Part shown: positions 15,160-24,380 of the stretch, piece after piece
How positions within the stretch are numbered: position 1 is the first letter of the stretch
How the letters are laid out: the number at the start of each line of letters is the position of its first letter
NCBI GenBank assembly: GCA_002295635.1
Contig: DBHK01000003.1
Span: 1 to 64,000, forward strand
Reading direction: 5' to 3'
Length of the DNA stretch: 64,000 bases
From: UBA830 sp002295635
GTDB lineage: Bacteria; Pseudomonadota; Alphaproteobacteria; MPNO01; UBA830
Notes under the pieces: model-generated
Told to the model about the DNA's origin: nothing
Seen by the model: only the letters and a program-made list of their open reading frames with translations
The model's database searches: none
Program-made: the position numbers and the translations under genes

Positions 15160-17505
15160 ATGATCCTCAATAATCGTACATCCCTTACCGTCGCTGTGAC
15201 CGCAGTCTTAATCGTAATGGCTGCTTTCTCGCAAGCGGCATTCGGGCAGACGCCTGCACTGTCCAATGTTCAACAGCCCCAAGGCGAGATAGAGAGTCAA
15301 TCCAACGAGAAAGACTTGGCACTGGAAAAGGCTGGGCTGAATCGGGCAGATTTGGATGGCCTAATTGGAACACTAGAAGACCCCAAAGCGCGATTTAGGC
15401 TCATAAACCAGTTAAAAACGCTTAGGGCTGGCTCAGTTGCTGAGGGGCGGGGAGAGAAGCCCAATAGGTTTGGCGGCCAAATTGTAGAGAAACTGTCCGA
15501 TCGTATTGACCAAATAAGCGAGGAACTTGTCGGCGGCGTGGCCATGGTACTGGATGCTCCCCGGCTGTTTGATTGGGCACAACGACAGGTATCGAATTCT
15601 GAGAATCGGCTTGTCTGGGTTGAGGCCCTTTGGAAGATTTTAGCGGTTCTTGCCGCTGGCTTGGTCGTGGAATGGGCGGTTCGACTTCTGCTAGTACGTA
15701 CTCGTAAAATAATTGAGGGGCAGGAAAGCGAGTCTATATGGATGCGCCTGCCATTTCTTTTAGCTCGAACGCTCACAGATATAGTCCCGCTCGCCGCGTT
15801 CGCCGGTGTGGCATATTCGGTTCTGTCGCTGCTTCATCCCGGCGAAAATATTCGTCTTGTGGCAATATCGCTAATCAACGCTAGTGTCCTTGCCCGTGTG
15901 ATCATGGCCGCGGCAAGAATGTTTTTTGTGCCGCGCTCAACCAATTTACGCGTTCTTAATGTTGGCGATGAAACAGCCAACTATATCGTGCTGTGGGTCC
16001 GCCGTCTGACTAACATTACCGTCTATGGTTATTTTCTTGCCGAGACCGCTTTTCTCTTGGGCCTACAGCAGGGTGGATATCTCGCATTAACCAAGATAAT
16101 TGGGCTCCTAACTGGATTTTTACTGATCATTTTCATCCTTCAGAATCGCCGCGTCGTCGCTAATTGGGTGAGTGGCCCCGCTTCTACCGAATTTGCCGGC
16201 TTAGGAATTCTTCGCCGACGGCTTGGTGATATTTGGCACGTGCTTGCAGTGATCTATGTTGGCGCGGTTTACATCGTTTGGGCTCTAGAAGTATCAGGCG
16301 GGTTCGATTTTGTATTTCGGGCGACCGCGATCAGCATCGTGGTTCTTTTTGTCGCCAAGATACTCATTATGGGATCCCAGCATGCGGTCAATAGAGGTTT
16401 TGGGGTGCGCAAAGAATCCATCGCTCACTACCCTGGGCTTGCCCAACGCGCTAACCGCTATTTTAGCATTTTACATGTTGTAATAACTGGAATAATTGCA
16501 TTAGTAGCCGTCCTCTCAATCTTGGAAGCTTGGGGGGTCGACTCCTTCGGATGGATTGGAACCGATATTGGCCGCCGTCTGGTTGGTAGCGTCGTATCCA
16601 GCCTGTTTGTGATAATCGCCGCAGTCGTATTCTGGGAGATGGTATCTTCGATCATTGAACGCTACCTAGCTCGTGGCGAAGAGGGCGGGGTGGAACTAAG
16701 TGCGCGCGCCAAAACGCTGTTGCCTCTGTTGCGCAAGGTGCTTTTAGTGACTGTGTCGACCGTTGTCGGTTTAATCGTATTGTCTGAGATTGGCGTGAAT
16801 ATTGGGCCGCTACTTGCTGGGGCGGGAGTAATCGGCCTTGCGATCGGTTTTGGTTCTCAGACTTTAGTAAAAGATGTAATTACCGGTGTGTTCATTCTTG
16901 CAGAGGACCAGTTCGCAGTCGGAGATGTCGTGCGAGTAAACGACAAGGCCGGATTGGTTGAGGAAATTACCATTAGGACGATTCGTCTCCGCGATTTGGC
17001 CGGTAACGTTCATATGATTCCCTTCAGCTCGGTAGAAATGGTTGAGAATATGACCAAAGATTTCTCCCGGTATATTCTGGATGTTGGTATTGCATATCAC
17101 GAGAGCGTCGATGAAGTTATCGAAGTGTTGCGCGATCTAGGGTCAGAGATGCAAGAGGATGAGTACTATGGAACTCTAATCATTCAACCGATCGAGATTA
17201 TGGGGCTCGACCAATTTGCGGACTCCGCCGTGATAATACGTGCAAGGCTTACGACAAAACCGATAAAACAGTGGGAGGTTGGCCGTGAGTTCAACCGTCG
17301 AATGAAGCGGAAATTCGATGAGCTGGGCATTGAGATACCATTTCCGCATCAGACAATCTTTTTCGGAGAGGACAAGCCTGAAGCAACTCCAGACGCGTAC
17401 ATCGGGACAGGAGATAGAAAAGTCAAAATCAAAGAACCGGTGAGACCATCCATGCCCCCCGCGCGTACTGACAACGTGGATAATGTTTCTGATGATGGTG
17501 AATAA
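15160..17505 (+). CDS. Large MscS-family mechanosensitive channel
   Basis: The protein has 781 residues, much longer than the ~290 of E. coli MscS, so it belongs to the multi-helix, MscK/YbdG-like group. It has a signal peptide (cleavage near AAFGQT), a ~130-residue periplasmic region, about ten further membrane helices, and a C-terminal MscS core. In that core, the pore-lining helix GAGVIGLAIGFGSQTLVKDV (about residues 550–570) is followed by the beta domain (FAVGDVVRV, DLAGNVHMIPFSSV) and a soluble tail. Expected role: release of solutes on hypo-osmotic shock. It diverges from fhs and is followed six bases later by an ABC-2 permease gene. Confidence 0.9.
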   Translation: MILNNRTSLTVAVTAVLIVMAAFSQAAFGQTPALSNVQQPQGEIESQSNEKDLALEKAGLNRADLDGLIGTLEDPKARFRLINQLKTLRAGSVAEGRGEKPNRFGGQIVEKLSDRIDQISEELVGGVAMVLDAPRLFDWAQRQVSNSENRLVWVEALWKILAVLAAGLVVEWAVRLLLVRTRKIIEGQESESIWMRLPFLLARTLTDIVPLAAFAGVAYSVLSLLHPGENIRLVAISLINASVLARVIMAAARMFFVPRSTNLRVLNVGDETANYIVLWVRRLTNITVYGYFLAETAFLLGLQQGGYLALTKIIGLLTGFLLIIFILQNRRVVANWVSGPASTEFAGLGILRRRLGDIWHVLAVIYVGAVYIVWALEVSGGFDFVFRATAISIVVLFVAKILIMGSQHAVNRGFGVRKESIAHYPGLAQRANRYFSILHVVITGIIALVAVLSILEAWGVDSFGWIGTDIGRRLVGSVVSSLFVIIAAVVFWEMVSSIIERYLARGEEGGVELSARAKTLLPLLRKVLLVTVSTVVGLIVLSEIGVNIGPLLAGAGVIGLAIGFGSQTLVKDVITGVFILAEDQFAVGDVVRVNDKAGLVEEITIRTIRLRDLAGNVHMIPFSSVEMVENMTKDFSRYILDVGIAYHESVDEVIEVLRDLGSEMQEDEYYGTLIIQPIEIMGLDQFADSAVIIRARLTTKPIKQWEVGREFNRRMKRKFDELGIEIPFPHQTIFFGEDKPEATPDAYIGTGDRKVKIKEPVRPSMPPARTDNVDNVSDDGE

Positions 17506-17511
17506 GCCCCG

Positions 17512-18303
17512 ATGACTCCACCCTCCCGAAAAATCGGGCACGTCAATTGGGTAGGTCTCAAAACACATTATTGGAAAGAGGTGCAGAGGTTCTGGAAAGT
17601 CTCTTTCCAGACCCTAATGGCGCCAATGGTAACAACATTGCTTTTTCTGGCTGTTTTTACTCTGGCGTTGGGGCGGGCAGTTGAGACTGTGAAAGGAGTG
17701 CCTTTCGAAGTATTTCTTGCCCCTGGTTTAATCGTATTTGCAATCATACAGAATTCTTTCGCTAACACTTCTTCATCAATGTTGATCCTAAAAATACAGG
17801 GTAGCATCGTCGATCTGCTGATGCCGCCGCTGACAGCAGGCGAACTGGTGCTTGGATTTATAGCAGGGAGCATGACGCGTGGTGTGATTGTTGGGGTGCT
17901 AGTTGGTGCTGTTATGTGGTTCACCACTGATCTCCAGATAGTCAATCCATGGCTCGTCCTATTTTATGGAATATCGGCGTCAATGATGCTATCGCTGATT
18001 GGCCTGATCACAGCAATTTGGGCTGACAAGTACGACAACGTTGCATCAATTACTAATTTTGTAATAACGCCGCTATCGTTTCTATCTGGGACATTCTATT
18101 CAATCGAGCGGCTGCCTAGTTTGTGGCATAGCGTCGCGCAGTTCAATCCGTTCTTTTACATGATTGACGGTTTTCGCGCTGGCTTTATCGGAATTTCCGA
18201 TGCACCTATATGGACGGGGATTGTATTGATCACTTCGCTCAATGTGGTCATGTGGATCATCTGTCATCAGATGTTCGCGTACGGTTACAAGCTCAAGGAA
18301 TAG
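17512..18303 (+). CDS. ABC-2 type transporter permease
   Basis: This 263-residue membrane protein has about six helices and the ABC-2 pattern (N-terminal cytosolic helix with THYWKEVQRFWKVSFQTL, later SFLSGTFYSIERLPSLW and LNPFFYMIDGFR-like segments). It resembles NodJ/DrrB/YadH-type permeases that export lipids, drugs or polysaccharides with a separate ATPase. No ATP-binding gene adjoins it, which is unusual because the pair is normally adjacent. Its start lies six bases after the channel gene, so the two are co-transcribed. The ATPase may be elsewhere in the genome. Confidence 0.88.
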   Translation: MTPPSRKIGHVNWVGLKTHYWKEVQRFWKVSFQTLMAPMVTTLLFLAVFTLALGRAVETVKGVPFEVFLAPGLIVFAIIQNSFANTSSSMLILKIQGSIVDLLMPPLTAGELVLGFIAGSMTRGVIVGVLVGAVMWFTTDLQIVNPWLVLFYGISASMMLSLIGLITAIWADKYDNVASITNFVITPLSFLSGTFYSIERLPSLWHSVAQFNPFFYMIDGFRAGFIGISDAPIWTGIVLITSLNVVMWIICHQMFAYGYKLKE

Positions 18304-18373
18304 ATGGGATCCGGGTTGTTAAAATACTTGCTCGAAAATCCTGGCCAGGACAAATCAATGTTTCTTTATCGAA

Positions 18374-18817
18374 CTAAGCGCGTCTCCATTGTACCCAAGA
18401 TTCGACACGTGCCCCGTCGGGCCATTTGCGCGATAGCATAAGTTTCATCTTACCGTCCGGCAGGAGTGCAACCCTTCGCTTCTGCTCGCCGCCCACCCAT
18501 CCAGGGTTCAATGCGAACTCGACTTTGGTGATGAAAAACTCACCTTCGAGCCGCCACTGTCCACCATAGGAAATATAGGTATCGTAGGCTTTAAGCCTGT
18601 CGCTCTCTGGCGCGTCTGTGTGCCAAACGGGATCGCCGGTCAACGGCGGTCGGCCACCGTGGCATAGAGATGCGTTCATCCACCCATCGGGCGAAATTAT
18701 AACCATTCCCTGAGGGCTAACTCCATAGCGCTCAAGAGAGAGTTTTACATCTGCGGGTTGGCTGTTCCCGCGGGTGACTAGCAACCAAGTGCCGACAATA
18801 TCCTGTTTATTAACCAT
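18374..18817 (-). CDS. Lipocalin-like domain protein
   Basis: The protein has 147 residues from the ATG at 18817. It begins with DIVGTWLLV, has a PQGMVIISPDGWM segment in the first half and a beta-rich second half ending ARVESWVQWRR. This is the pattern of the small 'lipocalin-like' proteins that accompany catabolic oxygenase genes. No signal peptide is seen, so it is probably cytosolic. It may bind a hydrophobic or aromatic ligand for the Rieske dioxygenase encoded upstream on the same strand, but that is inference. Confidence 0.65.
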   Translation of the reverse strand: MVNKQDIVGTWLLVTRGNSQPADVKLSLERYGVSPQGMVIISPDGWMNASLCHGGRPPLTGDPVWHTDAPESDRLKAYDTYISYGGQWRLEGEFFITKVEFALNPGWVGGEQKRRVALLPDGKMKLMLSRKWPDGARVESWVQWRRA

Positions 18818-18946
18818 TATATTGTCCCATCTAAAATCCAAGTTTTGCCCACCACCTGCCAGTACCGATAGACAACTCCCGATGAAAGTAGACCTCACCG
18901 TATCGGCTATAATATTGCTGAAGTCCAGTAGGTCCTTAGGGTGGGT

Positions 18947-19318
18947 TTACTCCGCCGCATCCAAAATGTGTTGGGGCGTAGAAGAAACTACTTCCCCATA
19001 TTTTGGAGTGAACGCGCCCTTATCCAAATCCTCGATAAACATTACGAATTCCGGCGCTATATCTTTCAATTCAATAAGAATTTTTTGGTGCTCCTCCACG
19101 CTTGCCCATTCACCTATCAGCCAAAAATGGTCCTCGTCCTCAGTGTCACGAAGCATAACTCCATCTTTAACCTGGAAGGGTGATTTATGCATCGGGTTGT
19201 TGTCGGAGTAGTCGAATTCTTCGAATTTTCTGAGGAATTTTTCCCCTGAGCCGGACTTCACTCGAAAATCATATATGTGAAAAAAGTTACCTTTAGCGGC
19301 AAGCGGTATGAGCGCCAT
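18947..19318 (-). CDS. Small dimeric alpha/beta-barrel (ABM-like) protein
   Basis: The protein has 123 residues, with a strong GGAGG ribosome site. The segment FHIYDFRVKSGSGEKFLRKFEEF near the start and the EDHFWLIGEWASVEEHQKIL segment near the middle fit the ferredoxin-like fold of antibiotic-biosynthesis-monooxygenase/EthD-type proteins. Such proteins may be cofactor-free oxygenases, isomerases or accessory proteins. It is 39 bases downstream of the dioxygenase beta-subunit gene, so it belongs to that operon. Confidence 0.65.
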   Translation of the reverse strand: MALIPLAAKGNFFHIYDFRVKSGSGEKFLRKFEEFDYSDNNPMHKSPFQVKDGVMLRDTEDEDHFWLIGEWASVEEHQKILIELKDIAPEFVMFIEDLDKGAFTPKYGEVVSSTPQHILDAAE

Positions 19319-19357
19319 GACCTATTCCTCCTTGGGCTGGACCTCGAGTTTCACTGA

Positions 19358-19852
19358 CTACACCGGAAATACAAGACAGTTGTCGATCATTACACTGTCA
19401 TAGGTGCAGATGCGTTCCTTCAAAAGTAGTTTATTACCCTCCCGAACGAAAACGTCGCGATACTTGCCGACTTGCTGTATCCGGCTCGGTTCTTCCACCA
19501 GTGTCTCTATCAGAATGTAGTTTGCGGTCGCTTGGATCTCGTCTTTTTTGATCGATAGTGCGCGGGTATTGGTGATCGATAGGTGTAGGTATCGCGGAGC
19601 AAACATCTCCGTATTTAGCAATGCATAGGCACGGTCCTTCATCATCGCCTTACCTTCACAATAGATAAGACCGAGTGGTAATGCTGACTCCGCATTGTCG
19701 CGTGCTATAACGTGATAGAAGGCATCGTCCGTGAAATAGTCGACCCATCCGTCCACGTCCATCGCGTCAAGCGTTTCCGCATAGGCGTAGTTGAAATCTT
19801 CGATTTCTCGTCGAGCTTCGTATAAAGCGGTCGTTTGTTCTTCAGTCTCCAT
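19358..19852 (-). CDS. Aromatic-ring-hydroxylating dioxygenase, beta (small) subunit
   Basis: The 164-residue NTF2-like protein has typical beta-subunit segments (EDFNYAYAETLDAMDVDGWVDYF, RYLHLSITNTRAL, KYRDVFVREGNKLLLKERICTYD). It has no cofactor motif, as expected for the structural subunit that assembles with alpha into an a3b3 enzyme. It begins five bases after the alpha-subunit stop codon, so translation is probably coupled. Ferredoxin and reductase genes are not nearby. Confidence 0.9.
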   Translation of the reverse strand: METEEQTTALYEARREIEDFNYAYAETLDAMDVDGWVDYFTDDAFYHVIARDNAESALPLGLIYCEGKAMMKDRAYALLNTEMFAPRYLHLSITNTRALSIKKDEIQATANYILIETLVEEPSRIQQVGKYRDVFVREGNKLLLKERICTYDSVMIDNCLVFPV

Positions 19853-19857
19853 AGTTA

Positions 19858-21129
19858 TTATGAAAACCCCATAACGTCGCGGTAATAGCGGTACATTCCA
19901 CGAATTGACCGCTCGGTGATGATAGTATCGGTCGGCTCGTCATCTTCGCCCAGAACGGCGAGACCCTCACGCGGCATTGCTTTGCGTATCCCGTCCTGCA
20001 GGAATTTCAAAGCTTCGTTATCTTCAATACCCAAAAACCCGGCAGGGCCGAATATATTATTTTGGCGAAGTCGGTGGCGGGTCATTTCGTCGTCGTCATC
20101 CGCGCGGCCGAACACGGCCCACAGCATCATGAATTCATTTGGGCCACGCGGCACAAGAAGTCGGGTATTTAGGATGTTGGTTTGACGCAGTGCTGTTAGA
20201 GTCGGAAAAATCGTCAGGACAGAGCCCGACCACTTCGAATCTGCTTCCTGGTAAAATGTCAACACCCGGGGGTCATTCAGTTCCATAGTTTTCTTAAACG
20301 CTTGCATGCTGGCCTGGTCTTCTTTCGATACATTTGGGCGACCGTCGGGCCGTCGTGACAAAAGACCGCCATGGCGGCCGTGTTTGTCAGTCGGAATATT
20401 GGATTCATTTGAGGAAACGAAGAGCCCAAAAGTTGTCAGGTATGTATGCAACAACGTGGCGTGATAAGGATCTTTGAGATTTTCTTGGTAAAGCTTCCAA
20501 TTACTCGAGAGAATATTGCGGTGAATGCCCAAGAGTTTAAATTCGGTGCCATCAAATGTTGCATCGAATTCCGCGCAAATCTCTGGGCCAAGATAATCCT
20601 CGATTGACTCCATGTCGTTACAGGCGGTTGCGAATATCACTCCGCCACGGGTCGAAACGTGGAAGCGCCTCAACCCAAACTCCGCCATATTAAAATCTTT
20701 TGGCACACCCCCTTTTCCTTTTACCCCACGCCGGAATGGTACGGCGGTCAGGTCGCCCTTCAGATTATACGTCCAGTTATGGTAGGGGCAGATGAAACTA
20801 TCCGCTTTACCCCGGTATTCTCGGCAAAATTCCACTCCGCGATGTGCGCATCGGTTCTCAAATACGTGCAATTCTCCGTCCAAGTCACGCGTAAGAATTA
20901 CTGGAAAAGGACCCACATACGACCTGATATAATTCCCAGCTTTGGGAACCTCGCAATCGAGTCCGACATAATTCCAGTGGCGGCCCAGAAAAATTTTTTC
21001 GATTTCACGTTCGTATACGTCCCGATCAGTATAAATCCAGTCCGGAATACGCGTTCCGTCCGCGGGCCATATGCGGTCAGAGCCGTTGGGGCAGTAGGTG
21101 TCCCTGATCAACCTATTGTCGCCGTCCAT
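19858..21129 (-). CDS. Aromatic-ring-hydroxylating dioxygenase, alpha (Rieske) subunit
   Basis: The protein has 423 residues if started at the ATG at 21129, which has GGGGAG upstream; a longer version starts at 21189. The Rieske [2Fe-2S] ligands are Cys94-x-His96 and Cys114-x2-His117 (CAHRG…CPYHNW). The mononuclear iron site is Asp220-x2-His223-x4-His228 (DPYHATLLH), so the enzyme should be catalytically complete. It would add O2 to an aromatic ring or demethylate/hydroxylate a related substrate, using electrons from a reductase encoded elsewhere. The operon continues with beta, an ABM-like protein and perhaps a lipocalin-like protein. Substrate not predictable by eye. Confidence 0.94.
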   Translation of the reverse strand: MDGDNRLIRDTYCPNGSDRIWPADGTRIPDWIYTDRDVYEREIEKIFLGRHWNYVGLDCEVPKAGNYIRSYVGPFPVILTRDLDGELHVFENRCAHRGVEFCREYRGKADSFICPYHNWTYNLKGDLTAVPFRRGVKGKGGVPKDFNMAEFGLRRFHVSTRGGVIFATACNDMESIEDYLGPEICAEFDATFDGTEFKLLGIHRNILSSNWKLYQENLKDPYHATLLHTYLTTFGLFVSSNESNIPTDKHGRHGGLLSRRPDGRPNVSKEDQASMQAFKKTMELNDPRVLTFYQEADSKWSGSVLTIFPTLTALRQTNILNTRLLVPRGPNEFMMLWAVFGRADDDDEMTRHRLRQNNIFGPAGFLGIEDNEALKFLQDGIRKAMPREGLAVLGEDDEPTDTIITERSIRGMYRYYRDVMGFS

Positions 21130-21308
21130 TGCTTCTTCTCCCCCCAAAGGATGCTTGCTGATTATTCCGGACGACCGCCCCTCTATCAAGGGTATTCTGA
21201 GGCCATGAATCCAAGCAAACCGCCGTTGACAGCGTAGGCCGACCTCAACATACTTCCGCTCTTTTTGCGGCCTAGAAATGGGCCTATTGGATTTGGGTGT
21301 ATTTCCGC

Positions 21309-22493
21309 ATGAGAATACCGGTGAACCAGTCAGTCATGCCATCCTATGGCCGCACTGATATCGCCTTTGAAAAGGGAGAAGGTGCGTACTTGTACACTTC
21401 TGACGGGCGAAAATTTCTCGACTTCGGAGCTGGTATTGCGGTCACCGCACTCGGGCACGCACATCCGTATCTCGTACAGGTTTTAACAGATCAGGCCAGT
21501 TGCCTCTGGCATACGTCGAACCTCTATCAAATTCCCCAGCAGCAAAAATTGGCCGAAAGGCTGGTTGAAACCTCGTTCGCCGACACCGTATTTTTCTGTA
21601 ACTCAGGAGCGGAGTCTGTAGAAGCGTCAATCAAGCTGATGCGCAAGTACCATAGCGACAATGGTGATTCTGAACGTTATCGGATGATTTGTTTCGACGG
21701 AAGCTTTCATGGCCGGACGTTAGCTACCATCGCCGCCGGCGCCAACGAAGCTCATAGAGCTGGCTTCGGTCCTGTTGTCGACGGTTTTGACCATGTTGCG
21801 TTTGGCGATATTGACGAAGTTCGCGCCGCTGTGACTGATAAAACAGCGGGTATTATGATCGAGCCTATCCAGGGAGAAGGTGGTATCCGGCCTGCGGATA
21901 AAAATTTTCTCAGGAGGCTGCGTTCTTTGTGTGACGAAACAGGTCTGCTACTTATGTTTGATGAGGTGCAGACAGGCATCGGACGTACTGGCAAGCTATG
22001 GGCACACGAATGGTCGGGTGTTGCGCCCGATGTAATGTCGTCGGCTAAGGCGCTGGGTGGTGGGTTCCCCATCGGGGCATGCTTGGCAACAGCCGAGGCG
22101 TCGAAGGGCATTATGCCGGGAACACACGGGAGTACTTTTGGCGGAAATCCGTTGGCGGCCGCGTGCGCAAATGCGGTACTCGATATTGTCCTTGGAGCAA
22201 ACTTTCTTGATCATGTTATGGAGATGGGGGATCTTATCGAGGCAGGGCTTAGAGACCTAGTATCTCGGTATCCCGACGTAATCGAGGGCGCGCGCGGTGT
22301 GGGTCTGATGTGGGGAATAAAATGCGTTGTGTCCAATAGCGAGCTTGTAGCAAAGGCTTTTGATCATGGGCTCCTGACGGTACCAGCAGGCGATAACGTC
22401 GTACGGTTTCTGCCACCCCTGATAGTCAACAAACTGGAGATCAACGAGGCGCTGAAAGTGATAGAAACATGCGTACAAGATTTTGAGTCATGA
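21309..22493 (+). CDS. argD: Acetylornithine transaminase
   Basis: This PLP-dependent class III transaminase acts on N-acetylornithine in arginine biosynthesis. Conserved blocks are GEGAYLYTSDG, the SGAESVEAS phosphate-binding segment, FDEVQTGIGRTG (PLP Asp) and the PLP lysine in SSAKALGGGFPIG. The start is uncertain: GTG 21297, ATG 21309 and GTG 21321 are all in frame and none has a strong ribosome site. Homologues begin close to NQSVMPSYGRTD. Its stop overlaps the argF start as ATGA, showing translational coupling. Confidence 0.95.
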   Translation: MRIPVNQSVMPSYGRTDIAFEKGEGAYLYTSDGRKFLDFGAGIAVTALGHAHPYLVQVLTDQASCLWHTSNLYQIPQQQKLAERLVETSFADTVFFCNSGAESVEASIKLMRKYHSDNGDSERYRMICFDGSFHGRTLATIAAGANEAHRAGFGPVVDGFDHVAFGDIDEVRAAVTDKTAGIMIEPIQGEGGIRPADKNFLRRLRSLCDETGLLLMFDEVQTGIGRTGKLWAHEWSGVAPDVMSSAKALGGGFPIGACLATAEASKGIMPGTHGSTFGGNPLAAACANAVLDIVLGANFLDHVMEMGDLIEAGLRDLVSRYPDVIEGARGVGLMWGIKCVVSNSELVAKAFDHGLLTVPAGDNVVRFLPPLIVNKLEINEALKVIETCVQDFES

Positions 22494-23404
22494 AAACCGA
22501 GCCTAGGCATTTTCTTGAATTAAAGGAAATTTCTTCTACGGAATTGCGGCGAATCGTTGATACCGCTGCATCGTTCAAACGCGGCGATAACTTCAATGGT
22601 ATCTCGCAGCCCCTCAAGGACAGGGCACTCGCCATGATTTTCGAGAAACCATCAACGCGTACCCGCGTGTCTTTCGAAGTCGCGATGAAACAGCTTGGTG
22701 GTGCTGTCGTCGTGCTGACGCCAGATGAAATGCAAATCGGCCGGGGCGAAACTATTGCCGACACAGCGCGCGTACTCTCCCGCTATGTCGATGTGATTAT
22801 GATGAGGACATCCGAAAATAAAAAATTGGTCGAGCTAGCTACGCACGCAGAGATACCCGTAATCAACGGACTGACAGATCATTCACATCCCTGTCAGCTG
22901 ATTGCCGACATAATGACTTTTGAGGAGCATAGAGGTGGTATCGCCGGTAAACGGATCGCATGGTGTGGTGACGGTAACAATATGTCGCGTAGCTGGATCG
23001 AGGCGGCGGCGCGTTTCGAGTTTGAGTTACGCCTCGCCTGTCCACCTGAGTTAGCACCGCCGCTGGATGCTATCGACTGGGCGAAAGCTGAAGGTGCGAT
23101 AATTTGTTCGACAACCGATCCTTATGAAGCGGTAAAGGGTGTCGACTGTGTAGTTACCGATACTTGGGTTTCGATGGGCGATACCGAGGCCGAGAGGCGT
23201 CACAACCTTCTGACACCTTACAAGGTAGATCGTCGACTGATGGACTGTGCGGCGAGAGATGCGATTTTCATGCATTGCTTACCAGCTCATCGAGAAGAGG
23301 AGGTGGCGGCGGAGATTCTTGATGGGCCGCAATCCGTGATCTGGGATGAGGTTGAAAATCGTCTTCATGCACAGAAAGGCATCCTCGCTTGGTGCCTGTC
23401 GTGA
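22490..23404 (+). CDS. argF: Ornithine carbamoyltransferase
   Basis: This 304-residue cytoplasmic enzyme makes citrulline from carbamoyl phosphate and ornithine. It carries the carbamoyl-phosphate loop STRTRVSFE (about residues 48–56), the HPCQ motif, the ornithine-side WCGDGNN segment and the HCLPAHREEEV motif near residue 263. Length and motifs are canonical. It overlaps argD by four bases and is followed eight bases later by hslO, so argD–argF–hslO form one operon. Confidence 0.97.
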   Translation: MKTEPRHFLELKEISSTELRRIVDTAASFKRGDNFNGISQPLKDRALAMIFEKPSTRTRVSFEVAMKQLGGAVVVLTPDEMQIGRGETIADTARVLSRYVDVIMMRTSENKKLVELATHAEIPVINGLTDHSHPCQLIADIMTFEEHRGGIAGKRIAWCGDGNNMSRSWIEAAARFEFELRLACPPELAPPLDAIDWAKAEGAIICSTTDPYEAVKGVDCVVTDTWVSMGDTEAERRHNLLTPYKVDRRLMDCAARDAIFMHCLPAHREEEVAAEILDGPQSVIWDEVENRLHAQKGILAWCLS

Positions 23405-23411
23405 TCGTTTA

Positions 23412-24326
23412 ATGGAAAAACTCGATGTTCCGGATAATATAGTCCAGCCTTTTCTCCTTGAGAATTCGGTTGCGCGGGGACGTTTAGTGCGCCTTGGAAC
23501 AGTAGCCGACGAGATATTGAACGCACACGACTATCCAGATCCGGTTGCTATCACCCTTGCGGAAACTCTTGCGCTCGCAGCGGTTGTGGGCGGAATTTTT
23601 AAGTTCGATGGTCTGTTTTCCGTACAGGCAAAAGGTGATGGCCCTTTAGGAATAGTGGTTGCGGACTTAACCAGCGACGGCGCATTACGGGGATATGCCC
23701 AGTTTCGCGCCGGAGAAATCGCAACGTTGGAAAAAGAATGGTACAAAAACCCTGTTCCTCAACTTCTTGGTAGTGGATACCTGAGCTTTACGGTGGATCA
23801 GGGTAAGAACACCGACCGATATCAGGGTATTGTTGAACTAACCGGCGCTACCCTCGCAGACTGTGCTCATAACTATTTCCAACAGTCCGATCAATTTGAT
23901 GGGGTGGTTAGGCTTACATCAGGGCGGGATGGGGATGGTGCTTGGCGGTCTGGAGGTCTTCTGATTCAGAAAATGCCTTCTGAACAATTTGTCATCCAGT
24001 CGGAGGATTTTAACGAAGAGGATTTCGAGGTTGCTTGGCGCCGGGCGATTATTCTAATGGGTAGTAGTCGAGGACAGGAACTTCTAGATGCTGACCTGCA
24101 TCCGAATGAGCTACTGTTCCGTTTGTTCCATGAAGACGGTGTGCGGGTGTTCGATCCTCTTCAACTGGAGGCGCGTTGTCGGTGTTCCATAGAGCGGGTT
24201 GAGAATATGCTTAAATCTTTTCCGCGTTCCGAGATCGAAAGCCTGAAAAATTTAATTTCCTGCGAATTCTGCGGCCGCGATTATTCGTTCTCAGGAAAAG
24301 ACCTCGATCGGATTTTCAACGCTTGA
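23412..24326 (+). CDS. hslO: Redox-regulated chaperone Hsp33
   Basis: The protein has 304 residues; the start is taken at the ATG at 23412, eight bases after argF, because the longer in-frame extension lies inside argF. The C-terminal redox switch is complete: Cys256-x-Cys258 and Cys284-x2-Cys287 bind zinc when reduced. On oxidative stress these form disulfides and the N-terminal domain becomes a holdase. Linkage to argF is common in Alphaproteobacteria. Confidence 0.95.
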   Translation: MEKLDVPDNIVQPFLLENSVARGRLVRLGTVADEILNAHDYPDPVAITLAETLALAAVVGGIFKFDGLFSVQAKGDGPLGIVVADLTSDGALRGYAQFRAGEIATLEKEWYKNPVPQLLGSGYLSFTVDQGKNTDRYQGIVELTGATLADCAHNYFQQSDQFDGVVRLTSGRDGDGAWRSGGLLIQKMPSEQFVIQSEDFNEEDFEVAWRRAIILMGSSRGQELLDADLHPNELLFRLFHEDGVRVFDPLQLEARCRCSIERVENMLKSFPRSEIESLKNLISCEFCGRDYSFSGKDLDRIFNA

Positions 24327-24380
24327 TGTTTGTCCAAATCGGGAACATAAAAATCGTTAACTTCAATTAGGAGTGACAGA

